In this document: positions 1 through 9,150 of the stretch, piece after piece
How positions within the stretch are numbered: the first letter of the stretch is position 1
Layout: each line of letters starts with the position of its first letter
DNA from: Yersinia bercovieri ATCC 43970
GTDB lineage: Bacteria; Pseudomonadota; Gammaproteobacteria; Enterobacterales; Enterobacteriaceae
Length of the DNA: 64,000 bases
Assembly (NCBI RefSeq): GCF_013282745.1
Contig: NZ_CP054044.1
Location: 3,782,001-3,846,000, forward strand
Direction: 5' to 3'
Position numbers and translations under genes: made by a program
The notes under the pieces: generated by a model
Databases searched by the model: none
Told to the model about the DNA's origin: nothing
What the model saw: the letters and a program-made list of their open reading frames with translations, nothing else

Positions 1-1140
<1,140 letters not shown>

Positions 1141-1160
1141 TCACCTGATATAAAGTGTAC

Positions 1161-1176
1161 AGCAGCTTTCGTGCCA
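1161..1176 (-). promoter_or_regulatory. Sigma-54 (RpoN) promoter of astC
   Basis: Read on the minus strand the site is TGGCACGAAAGCTGCT, which matches the RpoN -24/-12 consensus (TGGCACG-N4-TTGCW) at all but one of the fixed positions. It sits about 130 bp upstream of the astC start and points at it. The E. coli astCADBE operon is known to be transcribed by sigma-54 with NtrC. I did not identify NtrC enhancer sites with confidence. Confidence 0.7.
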
Positions 1177-1604
1177 CACCACAAGATATGTGAATAGAAT
1201 GTATAAATTCCATTAAAACAATAATTTAAAATGCATAACTATGCAAGATAGCCGCATTCATTCTGTATTTTAGTGGTTAAATTGACCATTTGTGCGGGTT
1301 TGACTAGCAATTGTATGCATTTATGGTCAATTTTGATTTTTGCTCTATCAGATCACAGTTTTGCAACACATAAATAACAATCGATACTGCTGCCGCCCTA
1401 TAAATGAGCAGTGAATGCTTCAATTGAGTGCATTTCTACTGTGGCGACAAAGGGCATTGCGGCAACAAATAAGAGTCTTATGCAGCATAGAGGGGGGAGT
1501 TACCGCAACATGACTAGCGGATAATGCTATTTAGGCCCCAATTTCTGGAGCCATTGGCTGCGGCACAGCAGTTTGAATTGCGCGAGGGTTAGCGGAAGTG
1601 GCTA
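1177..1604. other. Intergenic region upstream of astC
   Basis: AT-rich stretch between the end of ydcR and the astC promoter. It holds one short palindrome, TGCATA-AC-TATGCA at 1232-1245, which is a loose match to an ArgR half-site pair; ArgR superinduction of ast operons is known, so this is a weak candidate operator. No gene or RNA was recognised in the rest. Confidence 0.4.
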
Positions 1605-3023
1605 TTATCTATTATCGGTGAGCTGGTTAATCAATTGCGCCAAGATCTGGATTGCCTTTTGGCTTTGCTCTGACCAGGCAAAAGAGGCATTGAGCCGAAA
1701 GCAGTGATCAAACTGATTACCGGTGGTGAACATCCTGCCGGGGGCAATACTGACGCCCTGCTCCAGCGCACGCCGATATAATTCGCTGGCATTAAACGGT
1801 GGCTCCAACTCCAACCACAAAAAATAGCCCCCCGCAGGATGGCTGATTTTGACATTTTTAGGAAAATGCTCAACCACCGCCTGCCGCATTGCGTTCAAGC
1901 GCTGCTCCATTAAGCGGCGTAAGCGGCGCAGATGAGTATCGTAACCGCCTTGAGTGAGATAATCCGCAATCGCCAACTGGGTCGGGACGCTGGCCGAAAC
2001 CGTGCTCATCAGTTGCAAATGTTGGATGCGCTGCGCATGTTCCCCAGCGGCGACCCACCCCACACGGAATCCCGGTGCCAGACATTTTGAAAACGAAGAG
2101 CAGTGCAAAATCTGCCGGTGTTGATCGAGCGCTTTGGCCGGTAATGGGCGCTCCGCACCAAAGTACAATTCACCATAAACATCATCTTCAATCAGTGAGA
2201 TATGGTGCTGTTGCAGCAGCGCCACCAGCCGTTTTTTCTGCGGCCAAGAGATTGAGCACCCCAGTGGATTTTGAAAATGGCTCATTAACCAGCAAGCTTT
2301 GATGGGGTATTGGCTGATGACCTGCTCTAGGGCATCGAGATCCATGCCATGCTGTGGATGTGTGGTGATGAAAATGGCTTTTAACCGCAGGCGCTCAATC
2401 GCCTGCAATGCACCATAAAAAGCGGGCGACTCAAGCACCACCCAATCTCCAGGCTGCGTCACCGCTTGCAGACTCAAACTCAGTGACTCCATCGCGCCGG
2501 CGGTAATCACAATCTCTTCCGGTGAAACATTCATGCCACTGGCGGCATAGCGCTGGGCGATATTGCGCCGCAAACTCTCATTCCCTGGCGGCAGGTTGGT
2601 TACCGAGCTTTGTGGCGAGATCCTGCGGGCGACACTGGCCAGCGCACGGGATAAGCGGGGCTGTAGCAATAAGCTCGGATCAGGAAATGCCGAACCAAAG
2701 GGCATGATGGCAGGATCTTTACCTGCTTGTAGTACATCAAAAATAAACGCATTAATGTCTACTTGCTCATCCAGATGCAGTTTTTTCCCGCGCTGCGGTT
2801 GCGGTAGCTGTGTCGGACGCGAGGCAACATAGTATCCCGATTGCGGGCGGGCGACGATCCACCCCTGACTTTCCAGTAGCTGATATGACTGCACCACGGT
2901 CATTAAACTTAAGCCCGATTGCTTACAACTCTCCCGCAGCGACGGCAGTTTGTCGCCCGCCTGCCAGACTTTGGATTCTATTTGCGCCCGTATTTGTTGC
3001 GCTAACTGTTCATATCGAGTCAT
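1605..3023 (-). CDS. ydcR: MocR-family (GntR-HTH plus aminotransferase) transcriptional regulator YdcR
   Basis: 472-residue fusion regulator: an N-terminal winged helix of the GntR type (residues 1-70, with LPSLRESCKQSGLSLMTVVQSY) followed by a fold-type I aminotransferase domain (about 95-470). The PLP lysine is about Lys313 in SSFSKCLAPGFRVGW, so cofactor binding is probably intact; such proteins sense PLP or an amino-compound and act as regulators. Sequence follows E. coli YdcR along its whole length. It is divergent from cioA, with a 173-bp shared promoter region, but control of cioAB by this protein is only an inference from position. Confidence 0.85.
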   Translation of the reverse strand: MTRYEQLAQQIRAQIESKVWQAGDKLPSLRESCKQSGLSLMTVVQSYQLLESQGWIVARPQSGYYVASRPTQLPQPQRGKKLHLDEQVDINAFIFDVLQAGKDPAIMPFGSAFPDPSLLLQPRLSRALASVARRISPQSSVTNLPPGNESLRRNIAQRYAASGMNVSPEEIVITAGAMESLSLSLQAVTQPGDWVVLESPAFYGALQAIERLRLKAIFITTHPQHGMDLDALEQVISQYPIKACWLMSHFQNPLGCSISWPQKKRLVALLQQHHISLIEDDVYGELYFGAERPLPAKALDQHRQILHCSSFSKCLAPGFRVGWVAAGEHAQRIQHLQLMSTVSASVPTQLAIADYLTQGGYDTHLRRLRRLMEQRLNAMRQAVVEHFPKNVKISHPAGGYFLWLELEPPFNASELYRRALEQGVSIAPGRMFTTGNQFDHCFRLNASFAWSEQSQKAIQILAQLINQLTDNR

Positions 3024-3196
3024 AGACCAACTGTTATAGGTAAGATTGAATTAATTGTCACTATTATAGCCACTTTAACTTATGGTTAACTAACTGCCAA
3101 GTTTACGCCCTGAAATAGTCGCCTGTGGCTCGCCACACTGGGCTTGATTCATTTTATCGATTAATGAGGCAGTACCATGTTTGCAGCGAGGTCATT

Positions 3197-4648
3197 ATGT
3201 TTGGCTTAACCGCTCTTGAGTTGGCCCGAATCCAATTCGCTTTCACCATTTCGTTCCATATTATCTTCCCCGCTATCACTATCGGGCTAGCCAGTTTTCT
3301 GGCGGTATTAGAAGGTTTATGGTTAAAAACCAAAAATGAGGATTACCGTGATCTTTACCATTTTTGGTCAAAAATCTTCGCCGTCAACTTCGGCATGGGA
3401 GTGGTTTCCGGCCTCGTCATGGCCTACCAATTTGGCACCAACTGGAGCTTTTTCTCACAATTTGCCGGCAGTATCACCGGCCCCCTGCTGACCTACGAAG
3501 TGCTGACCGCGTTCTTCCTCGAAGCCGGTTTCCTCGGTGTGATGCTGTTTGGCTGGAACCGCGTTGGCCCCGGCTTGCACTTCTTTGCCACCTGCATGGT
3601 GGCGCTCGGCACCCTGATGTCCACCTTCTGGATCCTGGCCTCCAATAGCTGGATGCAGACACCCCAAGGTTTTGAAGTGATTAATGGGCAAGTGGTGCCG
3701 GTTGACTGGCTGAAAGTGATCTTTAATCCCTCCTTCCCTTATCGGCTACTGCATATGTCAACCGCCGCGTTTTTGGCCTCCGCCTTCTTTGTCGGGGCCT
3801 CCGCCGCCTGGCATTTACTGCGCAAGCGGGATACACCGCTCATGCGGAAAATGCTGTCGATGGCGATGTGGATGGCCCTGATTGTCGCCCCGCTACAGGC
3901 GGTGATTGGTGATGCCCACGGCTTGAATACCCTGAAATATCAACCGGCTAAAATTGCCGCCATTGAGGGCCACTGGGAGAATAAGCCCGGTGAAGCCACG
4001 CCGTTAATTCTGTTTGGCTGGCCGGATATGCAGCAGGAGAGAACCCGTTTCGCGCTGGAGATCCCCTATTTAGGTAGCCTGATCCTGACCCACAGCCTGG
4101 AGAAACAGATCCCGGCATTGAAATCTTTCCCGCCAGAAGACCGCCCAAATTCTACCATTGTGTTCTGGTCGTTCCGCATCATGGTCGGGCTAGGTATGTT
4201 GATGATTTTGGCTGGTTTTTGGAGTTTATGGCTCCGCTGGCGTGGTGGTTTGTATCAGTCGCGCCCTTTTCTCTATTTCGTGCTGTGGATGGGGCCGTCC
4301 GGGCTGATTGCCATTCTGGCTGGTTGGTTTACCACTGAAGTGGGCCGCCAGCCGTGGATTGTTTATGGTTTGCAGCGCACAAGTGATGCGGTGTCATCTC
4401 ACGGCGAGATGCATATGAGCATCAGTTTGCTGGTATTCATCGTAGTTTATGGCTCGGTATTTGGCGTGGGCTACGCCTATATGATGCGGCTGATTCGCCA
4501 AGGGCCAAAGGCCCATGAAGGTGAGCAGCAAGATCCCGGCGGCCCAGGGCAACACAAAACCCCCGCCCGCCCACTCTCTGCCGTCAGTGAGCCATTTGAT
4601 AGTGTTAGCACTCCACCGCCAACTGACCACCAACCCAACAGGAGCTAA
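3197..4648 (+). CDS. cioA: Cytochrome bd-type ubiquinol oxidase subunit I, cyanide-insensitive (CioA) type
   Basis: Inner-membrane quinol oxidase subunit, 483 residues, which carries the haems and oxidises ubiquinol. The start at 3197 gives the canonical MFGLTALELARIQFAFTISFH N-terminus; the in-frame ATG further upstream would add a non-conserved extension. Haem-ligand His21 (TISFH), the YRLLHM histidine, the quinol-site block ending KIAAIEGHW and the GRQPW motif are visible. The loop after that block is short, which is the feature that separates CioA from the long-Q-loop E. coli CydA. The C-terminal 40 residues are polar and Pro-rich. It is followed directly by cioB (overlapping or adjacent start) and a DUF2474 gene. 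Confidence 0.9.
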   Translation: MFGLTALELARIQFAFTISFHIIFPAITIGLASFLAVLEGLWLKTKNEDYRDLYHFWSKIFAVNFGMGVVSGLVMAYQFGTNWSFFSQFAGSITGPLLTYEVLTAFFLEAGFLGVMLFGWNRVGPGLHFFATCMVALGTLMSTFWILASNSWMQTPQGFEVINGQVVPVDWLKVIFNPSFPYRLLHMSTAAFLASAFFVGASAAWHLLRKRDTPLMRKMLSMAMWMALIVAPLQAVIGDAHGLNTLKYQPAKIAAIEGHWENKPGEATPLILFGWPDMQQERTRFALEIPYLGSLILTHSLEKQIPALKSFPPEDRPNSTIVFWSFRIMVGLGMLMILAGFWSLWLRWRGGLYQSRPFLYFVLWMGPSGLIAILAGWFTTEVGRQPWIVYGLQRTSDAVSSHGEMHMSISLLVFIVVYGSVFGVGYAYMMRLIRQGPKAHEGEQQDPGGPGQHKTPARPLSAVSEPFDSVSTPPPTDHQPNRS

Positions 4649-4650
4649 TG

Positions 4651-5658
4651 ATGGGTATTGATCTTCCACTGATTTGGTTCGTCATCATTGTATTTAGCAC
4701 CATGATGTATGTGGTGATGGATGGTTTCGATTTAGGGATTGGCATCCTGTTCCCGCTGGTCAAAAACAGTCGCGACCGGGATTTGATGATGAATAGCGTA
4801 GCCCCGGTTTGGGATGGTAACGAAACCTGGTTGGTGCTGGGGGGGGCGGCGTTATTGGGGGCTTTCCCATTAGCCTATGCGGTGATTTTGGATGCCCTGG
4901 CTATCCCGCTGACCCTGATGCTATTGGGGTTGATCTTCCGTGGCGTAGCATTTGAATTCCGCTTTAAAGCCAGCCCTGAAAAGCAGCATATCTGGGATAA
5001 AGCTTTTATCGGCGGTTCACTGATTGCCACCTTTACCCAGGGCATGGTGGTCGGGGCCTTTATTCATGGCTTCCCGGTAACAGGCCGCAGCTACAGCGGC
5101 GGGCCGTTTGACTGGTTGACCCCCTTTGCCCTGTTTTGTGGCATCGGGTTAGTGACAGCCTATGCGCTACTTGGCTGCACCTGGCTGATTATGAAAACCG
5201 AGGGCCATCTACAGGAGGTGATGCATAAACTGGCCACCCCACTGACCGGGGTAATGCTGCTTATTATTGCTGTCATTAGTCTCTGGACGCCGCTGGCACA
5301 TCCCCAAATTGCCGCGCGCTGGTTCAGCTTACCGAATCTGTTTTGGTTCCTGCCAGTGCCCATATTAGTGCTACTGGCCAGTTGGGCCTTGCTGCGCGCC
5401 GTCAAACGTGGCGGTCATTACGCCCCCTTCCTGTTGACACTCTTACTGGTGTTTCTGGGCTATAGCGGCTTAGGTATCAGCATCTGGCCCTATCTTATTC
5501 CGCCCGCTATTACCTTATGGCAAGCGGCAGCCCCTGCTCAGAGCTTAGGATTTATGCTGGTTGGCGCACTCTTTATCATCCCCATTATTCTGGTTTATAC
5601 CTTCTGGAGCTACTACGTATTCCGTGGGAAAATCAATCACGAACAGGGCTATCATTGA
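4651..5658 (+). CDS. cioB: Cytochrome bd-type ubiquinol oxidase subunit II (CioB)
   Basis: 335-residue multi-pass membrane protein, second subunit of the bd-type oxidase. The N-terminus MGIDLPLIWFVIIVFSTMMY and the block DGFDLGIGILFP are diagnostic for CydB/CioB, as is the later WDGNETWLVLGG. Two ATGs are adjacent (4648 and 4651); the second has the better spacing to AGGAG at 4640-4644. The first overlaps the cioA stop, so translation is probably coupled. The stop codon touches the ATG of the small DUF2474 gene. Confidence 0.9.
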   Translation: MGIDLPLIWFVIIVFSTMMYVVMDGFDLGIGILFPLVKNSRDRDLMMNSVAPVWDGNETWLVLGGAALLGAFPLAYAVILDALAIPLTLMLLGLIFRGVAFEFRFKASPEKQHIWDKAFIGGSLIATFTQGMVVGAFIHGFPVTGRSYSGGPFDWLTPFALFCGIGLVTAYALLGCTWLIMKTEGHLQEVMHKLATPLTGVMLLIIAVISLWTPLAHPQIAARWFSLPNLFWFLPVPILVLLASWALLRAVKRGGHYAPFLLTLLLVFLGYSGLGISIWPYLIPPAITLWQAAAPAQSLGFMLVGALFIIPIILVYTFWSYYVFRGKINHEQGYH

Positions 5659-5826
5659 ATGATTAAATCACCATCACCTTCGTCACCTACTGAGCCGAGA
5701 AGAGCGCCCTGGTGGCAGCGCCTCGGTTGGATGCTAATTATCTGGTGCGGTAGCGTACTGGCACTATTGGCGGTTTCTATGCTGTTCCGTATGATGATGA
5801 CGGCGGCTGGGATGAAGTCTCATTAG
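5659..5826 (+). CDS. DUF2474 family small membrane protein of the CioAB oxidase
   Basis: 55-residue ORF whose ATG directly follows the cioB stop codon (TGA-ATG). It has a basic, Pro-rich N-terminus, the block APWWQRLGWMLIIW, one transmembrane helix (about residues 22-45) and a short tail. Composition, size and position match DUF2474 proteins found after cioAB in many Proteobacteria. By analogy with CydX it may be an accessory subunit that stabilises the oxidase; that role is inferred. It is easily missed because of its length. Confidence 0.8.
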   Translation: MIKSPSPSSPTEPRRAPWWQRLGWMLIIWCGSVLALLAVSMLFRMMMTAAGMKSH

Positions 5827-5889
5827 CGCTAACATTTCACTCTTAAAACCGTTAAAGTTGCAGGCTAATTAGACTAGGGATCCCACTTA

Positions 5890-7761
5890 ATGAAACGTTA
5901 CCTTATCCCACTGGTGAATCAGATCTCTTTACTGATGATACTGCTGGGTATGTTGGGGTTAGCGGGCATGACGATTTCGTCGTGGATGGCGCAAAGCATT
6001 CAGGGTAATGCCCACGCCATCAATAAAGCGGGTTCACTGCGTATGCAAAGTTATCGGCTGCTCTCTATGGTGCCGCTGGATGATCGCGATTTACCCTATC
6101 TGGTGGCGCTGGAGCAGGACAAAACCAGCCGTGATTTGCAGCAAGCCCTAAAACGGGAAGGTTTGACCAATCAATATCTGCAAATCGAACGCTACTGGCA
6201 AAACAAGCTAAAACCACAGTTGCTGCAAGCCAAGCACCCTGACGAGGTGGCTGCCAGTGTGGCTGATTTTGTCCACCAGCTTGATGCGCTGGTATTAGCC
6301 ATTGACCATAAAACAGAGCAGCGACTGCTGCTGGTGACACTGATTCAACTGGTTTTCATCATTCTGACGCTGGGCCTGCTGTTAGCCACTATCTACTATC
6401 TGCGCCGCCGCTTATTGCGCCCATGGCTGCAATTAATCTCAATGGCGAATGCAATTGGCCGTGGTGACTTCAGCAAGCGCTACACCCTGGCCAATCAACG
6501 TGACGAGATGGGTATGCTGGGGACCGCATTGAATCGCATGTCGCAGGAACTGTCGTTGATCTACAGTGATTTGGAGCAGCGAGTTGCGCAAAAAACCACT
6601 GATTTACAACAGAAAAACCAAGTATTGGCCTTTCTTTACCATAGCAGTCGTCAGCTCCATACCCATCAACCATTGAGTGAACGGCTGGTTCCAGTGATTG
6701 ATCAACTGCAAGCGCTGACCCCGCTGGAAAATGTGCAGATCTGTTTGTACGGCAATCACCTTTACCGTGCTCACCTCTCGGATAATATGGATGGTGAATA
6801 TTTACCACCACAAAATCGCCCAACACAATCAGCTGTGCCAACACAATCATCTGTCCCAACACAATCATCTGCCCCAACACAATCATCTGTCCCAACACAA
6901 TCATCTGTCCCAACACAATTAACCATCAGCAGCGCATTTAGCGGGGTCAGCCAGGCAACATCACGTGAATCATTGAGTTGGAGCCTGAGTGATAAGCTCG
7001 GTCAATATGGATTACTGCTGGCGAAGTTACCCACGGACAGCCCTCTCAATTCAGATCAACAGCAGTTGGTTAACATGTTGGTTGAGCAACTGACCAGTAC
7101 ATTAGCGCTGGAGAGCCAGGCCAGACATCAGCAGCAACTATTGTTGATGGAGGAGCGCTCATCCATTGCGCGCGAGCTGCATGACTCCATCGCGCAATCC
7201 CTCTCTTGTCTGAAGATACAAGTGAGTTGCTTGCAGATGCAGACTACAGATCTGCCCGTCGCCAGCAACTTATTGATACAGCAAATGCGTGATGAACTTA
7301 ATATCGCCTATCGCCAGCTACGTGAGTTACTAACCACCTTCCGCCTGAAGCTCAATGCTGCCACCTTACATGCCGCGCTCCAGACACTGGTCAATGAGTT
7401 CAGCGAACGGGCTAAGGTGCCCATTACCCTCGATTTTAACCTGGCGTCAGACGCGGTGCCCGACCATCAAGCTATTCATATGGTCAATATCGCCCGTGAA
7501 GCGCTGAACAATATCTATAAGCACGCCCATGCCAGCAAGGCCGAGGTCAGGGTGGTGGCTGAGGGGGGTGAAGTTGTGATGTCCATCATCGACAATGGCT
7601 GTGGCATTGGTCAAGCCAGTGAGCGGCCGAATCATTACGGCCTGATGATTATGCAGGATCGCGCCACCAGCTTACATGGACAGTGTAATATTCGTCAGCG
7701 AGAAGAGGGTGGGACTGAAGTGCGGGTGCAATTTAGCCCGGACAATGATGACCTTGACTGA
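5890..7761 (+). CDS. narX: Nitrate/nitrite sensor histidine kinase, NarX-like, with internal hexapeptide repeat
   Basis: 623-residue inner-membrane sensor. TM1 is about residues 8-33, the periplasmic P-box nitrate motif INKAGSLRMQSYRL is residues 44-57, TM2 about 146-171, then a HAMP and signalling helix, a central module, and a HPK7-type kinase with phospho-acceptor His431 (ARELHDSIAQSLS) and ATPase blocks NIAREALNN, DNGCGIG and YGLMIMQDRA. Similarity is to NarX rather than NarQ. Residues 311-343 are five and a half copies of PTQSSV, and they lie where E. coli NarX has its cysteine cluster, which is absent here. No narL or nar operon is adjacent: the neighbours are cioAB and cbl (convergent). 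Signalling may go to an unlinked NarL/NarP. Confidence 0.85.
   Translation: MKRYLIPLVNQISLLMILLGMLGLAGMTISSWMAQSIQGNAHAINKAGSLRMQSYRLLSMVPLDDRDLPYLVALEQDKTSRDLQQALKREGLTNQYLQIERYWQNKLKPQLLQAKHPDEVAASVADFVHQLDALVLAIDHKTEQRLLLVTLIQLVFIILTLGLLLATIYYLRRRLLRPWLQLISMANAIGRGDFSKRYTLANQRDEMGMLGTALNRMSQELSLIYSDLEQRVAQKTTDLQQKNQVLAFLYHSSRQLHTHQPLSERLVPVIDQLQALTPLENVQICLYGNHLYRAHLSDNMDGEYLPPQNRPTQSAVPTQSSVPTQSSAPTQSSVPTQSSVPTQLTISSAFSGVSQATSRESLSWSLSDKLGQYGLLLAKLPTDSPLNSDQQQLVNMLVEQLTSTLALESQARHQQQLLLMEERSSIARELHDSIAQSLSCLKIQVSCLQMQTTDLPVASNLLIQQMRDELNIAYRQLRELLTTFRLKLNAATLHAALQTLVNEFSERAKVPITLDFNLASDAVPDHQAIHMVNIAREALNNIYKHAHASKAEVRVVAEGGEVVMSIIDNGCGIGQASERPNHYGLMIMQDRATSLHGQCNIRQREEGGTEVRVQFSPDNDDLD
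6820..6919 (+). repeat. 18-bp in-frame tandem repeat in narX (PTQSSV units)
   Basis: Five full 18-bp units (consensus CCAACACAATCATCTGTC) and a 10-bp partial unit, head to tail. Units differ at only one to three bases, mostly at the sixth codon, which indicates recent expansion. Because the unit is a multiple of three, copy-number change would keep the frame and alter the linker length in the sensor kinase. Confidence 0.95.
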
Positions 7762-7800
7762 CCTTGGATGTTGACACTGCCAGTCAGCGCCGGCTATTGG

Positions 7801-8757
7801 CTAAATCTGGTAATCAATCACCCTCTCCTCGCTGGCCTCTGCCAGCACTTTTTCTTTGATATCATGCAGGGAGAGTGTTGGATTACAGAGCTGGATAAAG
7901 AACCAGATAAAGTTACGTTGTAACTGACCCCGTTTTAACCCCAGCCAGACAGTATTAGCATCAAATAAGTGCTCTGCATTCAGTCGTACCAGCCCCTTAT
8001 CACGATCTGCCTCATAGGACATATCCGCCAAAATCCCCACCCCCAGACCTAACTCAACATAGGTTTTAATCACGTCAGAGTCTTGCGCGCTAAGTGCAAT
8101 ATCTGGTGTTAAACCTGCGTTTTTAAAAGCATTATCCAGACGTGAGCGGCCCGTGATCCCCTGACGATAGGTAATTAATGGCAAACTGCTCAAGGTTGCC
8201 AGGGTGATATTAGCTTCTTGGGTTAACGGGTGATTCTCTGGTACTACAATCGCGTGGTGCCAGCGGTAGTAAGGAAATGCCGCGACGGACTCATCACTCA
8301 TCAATAGCTCAGTGGCAATGCCAATATCGGCTTCGCCGGAGTGCAGCATAGCGGCAATCTCTTGTGGATTACCCTGACTAATCACCAACTTCACCTGCGG
8401 ATAGAGCAAACGAAACTCTTTAATCACCCGAGGTAAGCTATAGCGCGCTTGCGTATGAGTCGTGGCTATATGTAACTGCCCGCTATCATTATTGCTGAAT
8501 ACATCGGCCAGACGACGAATTTGATTAGCATCATTCAACATGCGCTCCGCCACCGTCAGTAACTCTTTGCCCGGTTCAGTCATCCCCAATAAGCGCTTAC
8601 CGCGGCGGATATAGATCTCAATCCCTAGCTCCTCTTCCAGTTCGCGAATATGCCGACTAACCCCCGACTGTGAGGTGAATAGAGTATTAGCCACCTCAGT
8701 GAGGTTGTAATTGCAGCGGGCTGATTCCCGAATAATTTTCAGTTGTTGGAAATTCAT
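7801..8757 (-). CDS. cbl: LysR-type regulator Cbl (sulfate starvation, alternative sulfur sources)
   Basis: 318-residue LysR-type regulator with an N-terminal HTH (MNFQQLKIIRESARCNYNL, then FTSQSGVSRHIRELEEELG) and a substrate-binding domain with the conserved ITYRQGITGRSRLD and LSAQDSDVIKTYVELGLGVGIL. It follows E. coli Cbl to the C-terminal DYQI. Cbl activates genes for use of organosulfur compounds such as taurine and sulfonates and responds to adenosine phosphosulfate. CysB is the close paralogue; the identity at the ends favours Cbl. It is convergent with narX, only 39 bp away. Confidence 0.85.
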   Translation of the reverse strand: MNFQQLKIIRESARCNYNLTEVANTLFTSQSGVSRHIRELEEELGIEIYIRRGKRLLGMTEPGKELLTVAERMLNDANQIRRLADVFSNNDSGQLHIATTHTQARYSLPRVIKEFRLLYPQVKLVISQGNPQEIAAMLHSGEADIGIATELLMSDESVAAFPYYRWHHAIVVPENHPLTQEANITLATLSSLPLITYRQGITGRSRLDNAFKNAGLTPDIALSAQDSDVIKTYVELGLGVGILADMSYEADRDKGLVRLNAEHLFDANTVWLGLKRGQLQRNFIWFFIQLCNPTLSLHDIKEKVLAEASEERVIDYQI

Positions 8758-9107
8758 ACTTAGCCCCTTTTACTTCATTTTAATAAATCGCCCCAAAGAA
8801 CTTGCTGTTGCCGATAGGCTGGGGTGAGATAGTTTTACGGGGGAAGTTGATGTCAAACAAATACAAAAAAAACGTTTCTTATATTTTTTTGTGCTAACTA
8901 AAGCTTAAGTAGATAGATATCCTCTCAATTGAGAATGAGGAAATAAAAATAGTATTATTTATCATATTGGCAGGTGGAAATAGAACTCCCTCAATTTTAT
9001 ACCAGCAGATGTGGAATAATCCCGCTGGCTATATGAAATAACTTTTTAATATAGCACGCTGCCATTACAGCCCCTATTAAGCTATCACGCTGCCCGATGG
9101 ATCTGAC
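8758..9107. other. AT-rich intergenic region upstream of cbl
   Basis: About 350 bp between the cbl start and the hairpin that follows the toxin gene. AT-rich, no ORF with a ribosome binding site and no clear RNA. It should contain the cbl promoter. Confidence 0.4.
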
Positions 9108-9133
9108 TGGCGAGCAGACAACGCTACTCGCCA
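9108..9133 (-). terminator. Hairpin after the toxin-like gene
   Basis: Inverted repeat TGGCGAG / CTCGCCA with a 12-nt loop, 17 bp past the stop codon at 9151. It lacks a good U-tract on the minus strand, so terminator function is tentative. Confidence 0.4.
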
Positions 9134-9150
9134 AATTTATAATACAAAAA

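Noticed and set aside
6470..6916. 148-codon minus-strand frame with a repeated peptide opposite narX
   Set aside because: The repeat is the complement of the narX minisatellite; the frame has no start signal and overlaps a clear gene.
6820..6919. CRISPR-like array
   Set aside because: Units are contiguous 18-bp coding repeats without spacers, in frame inside narX.
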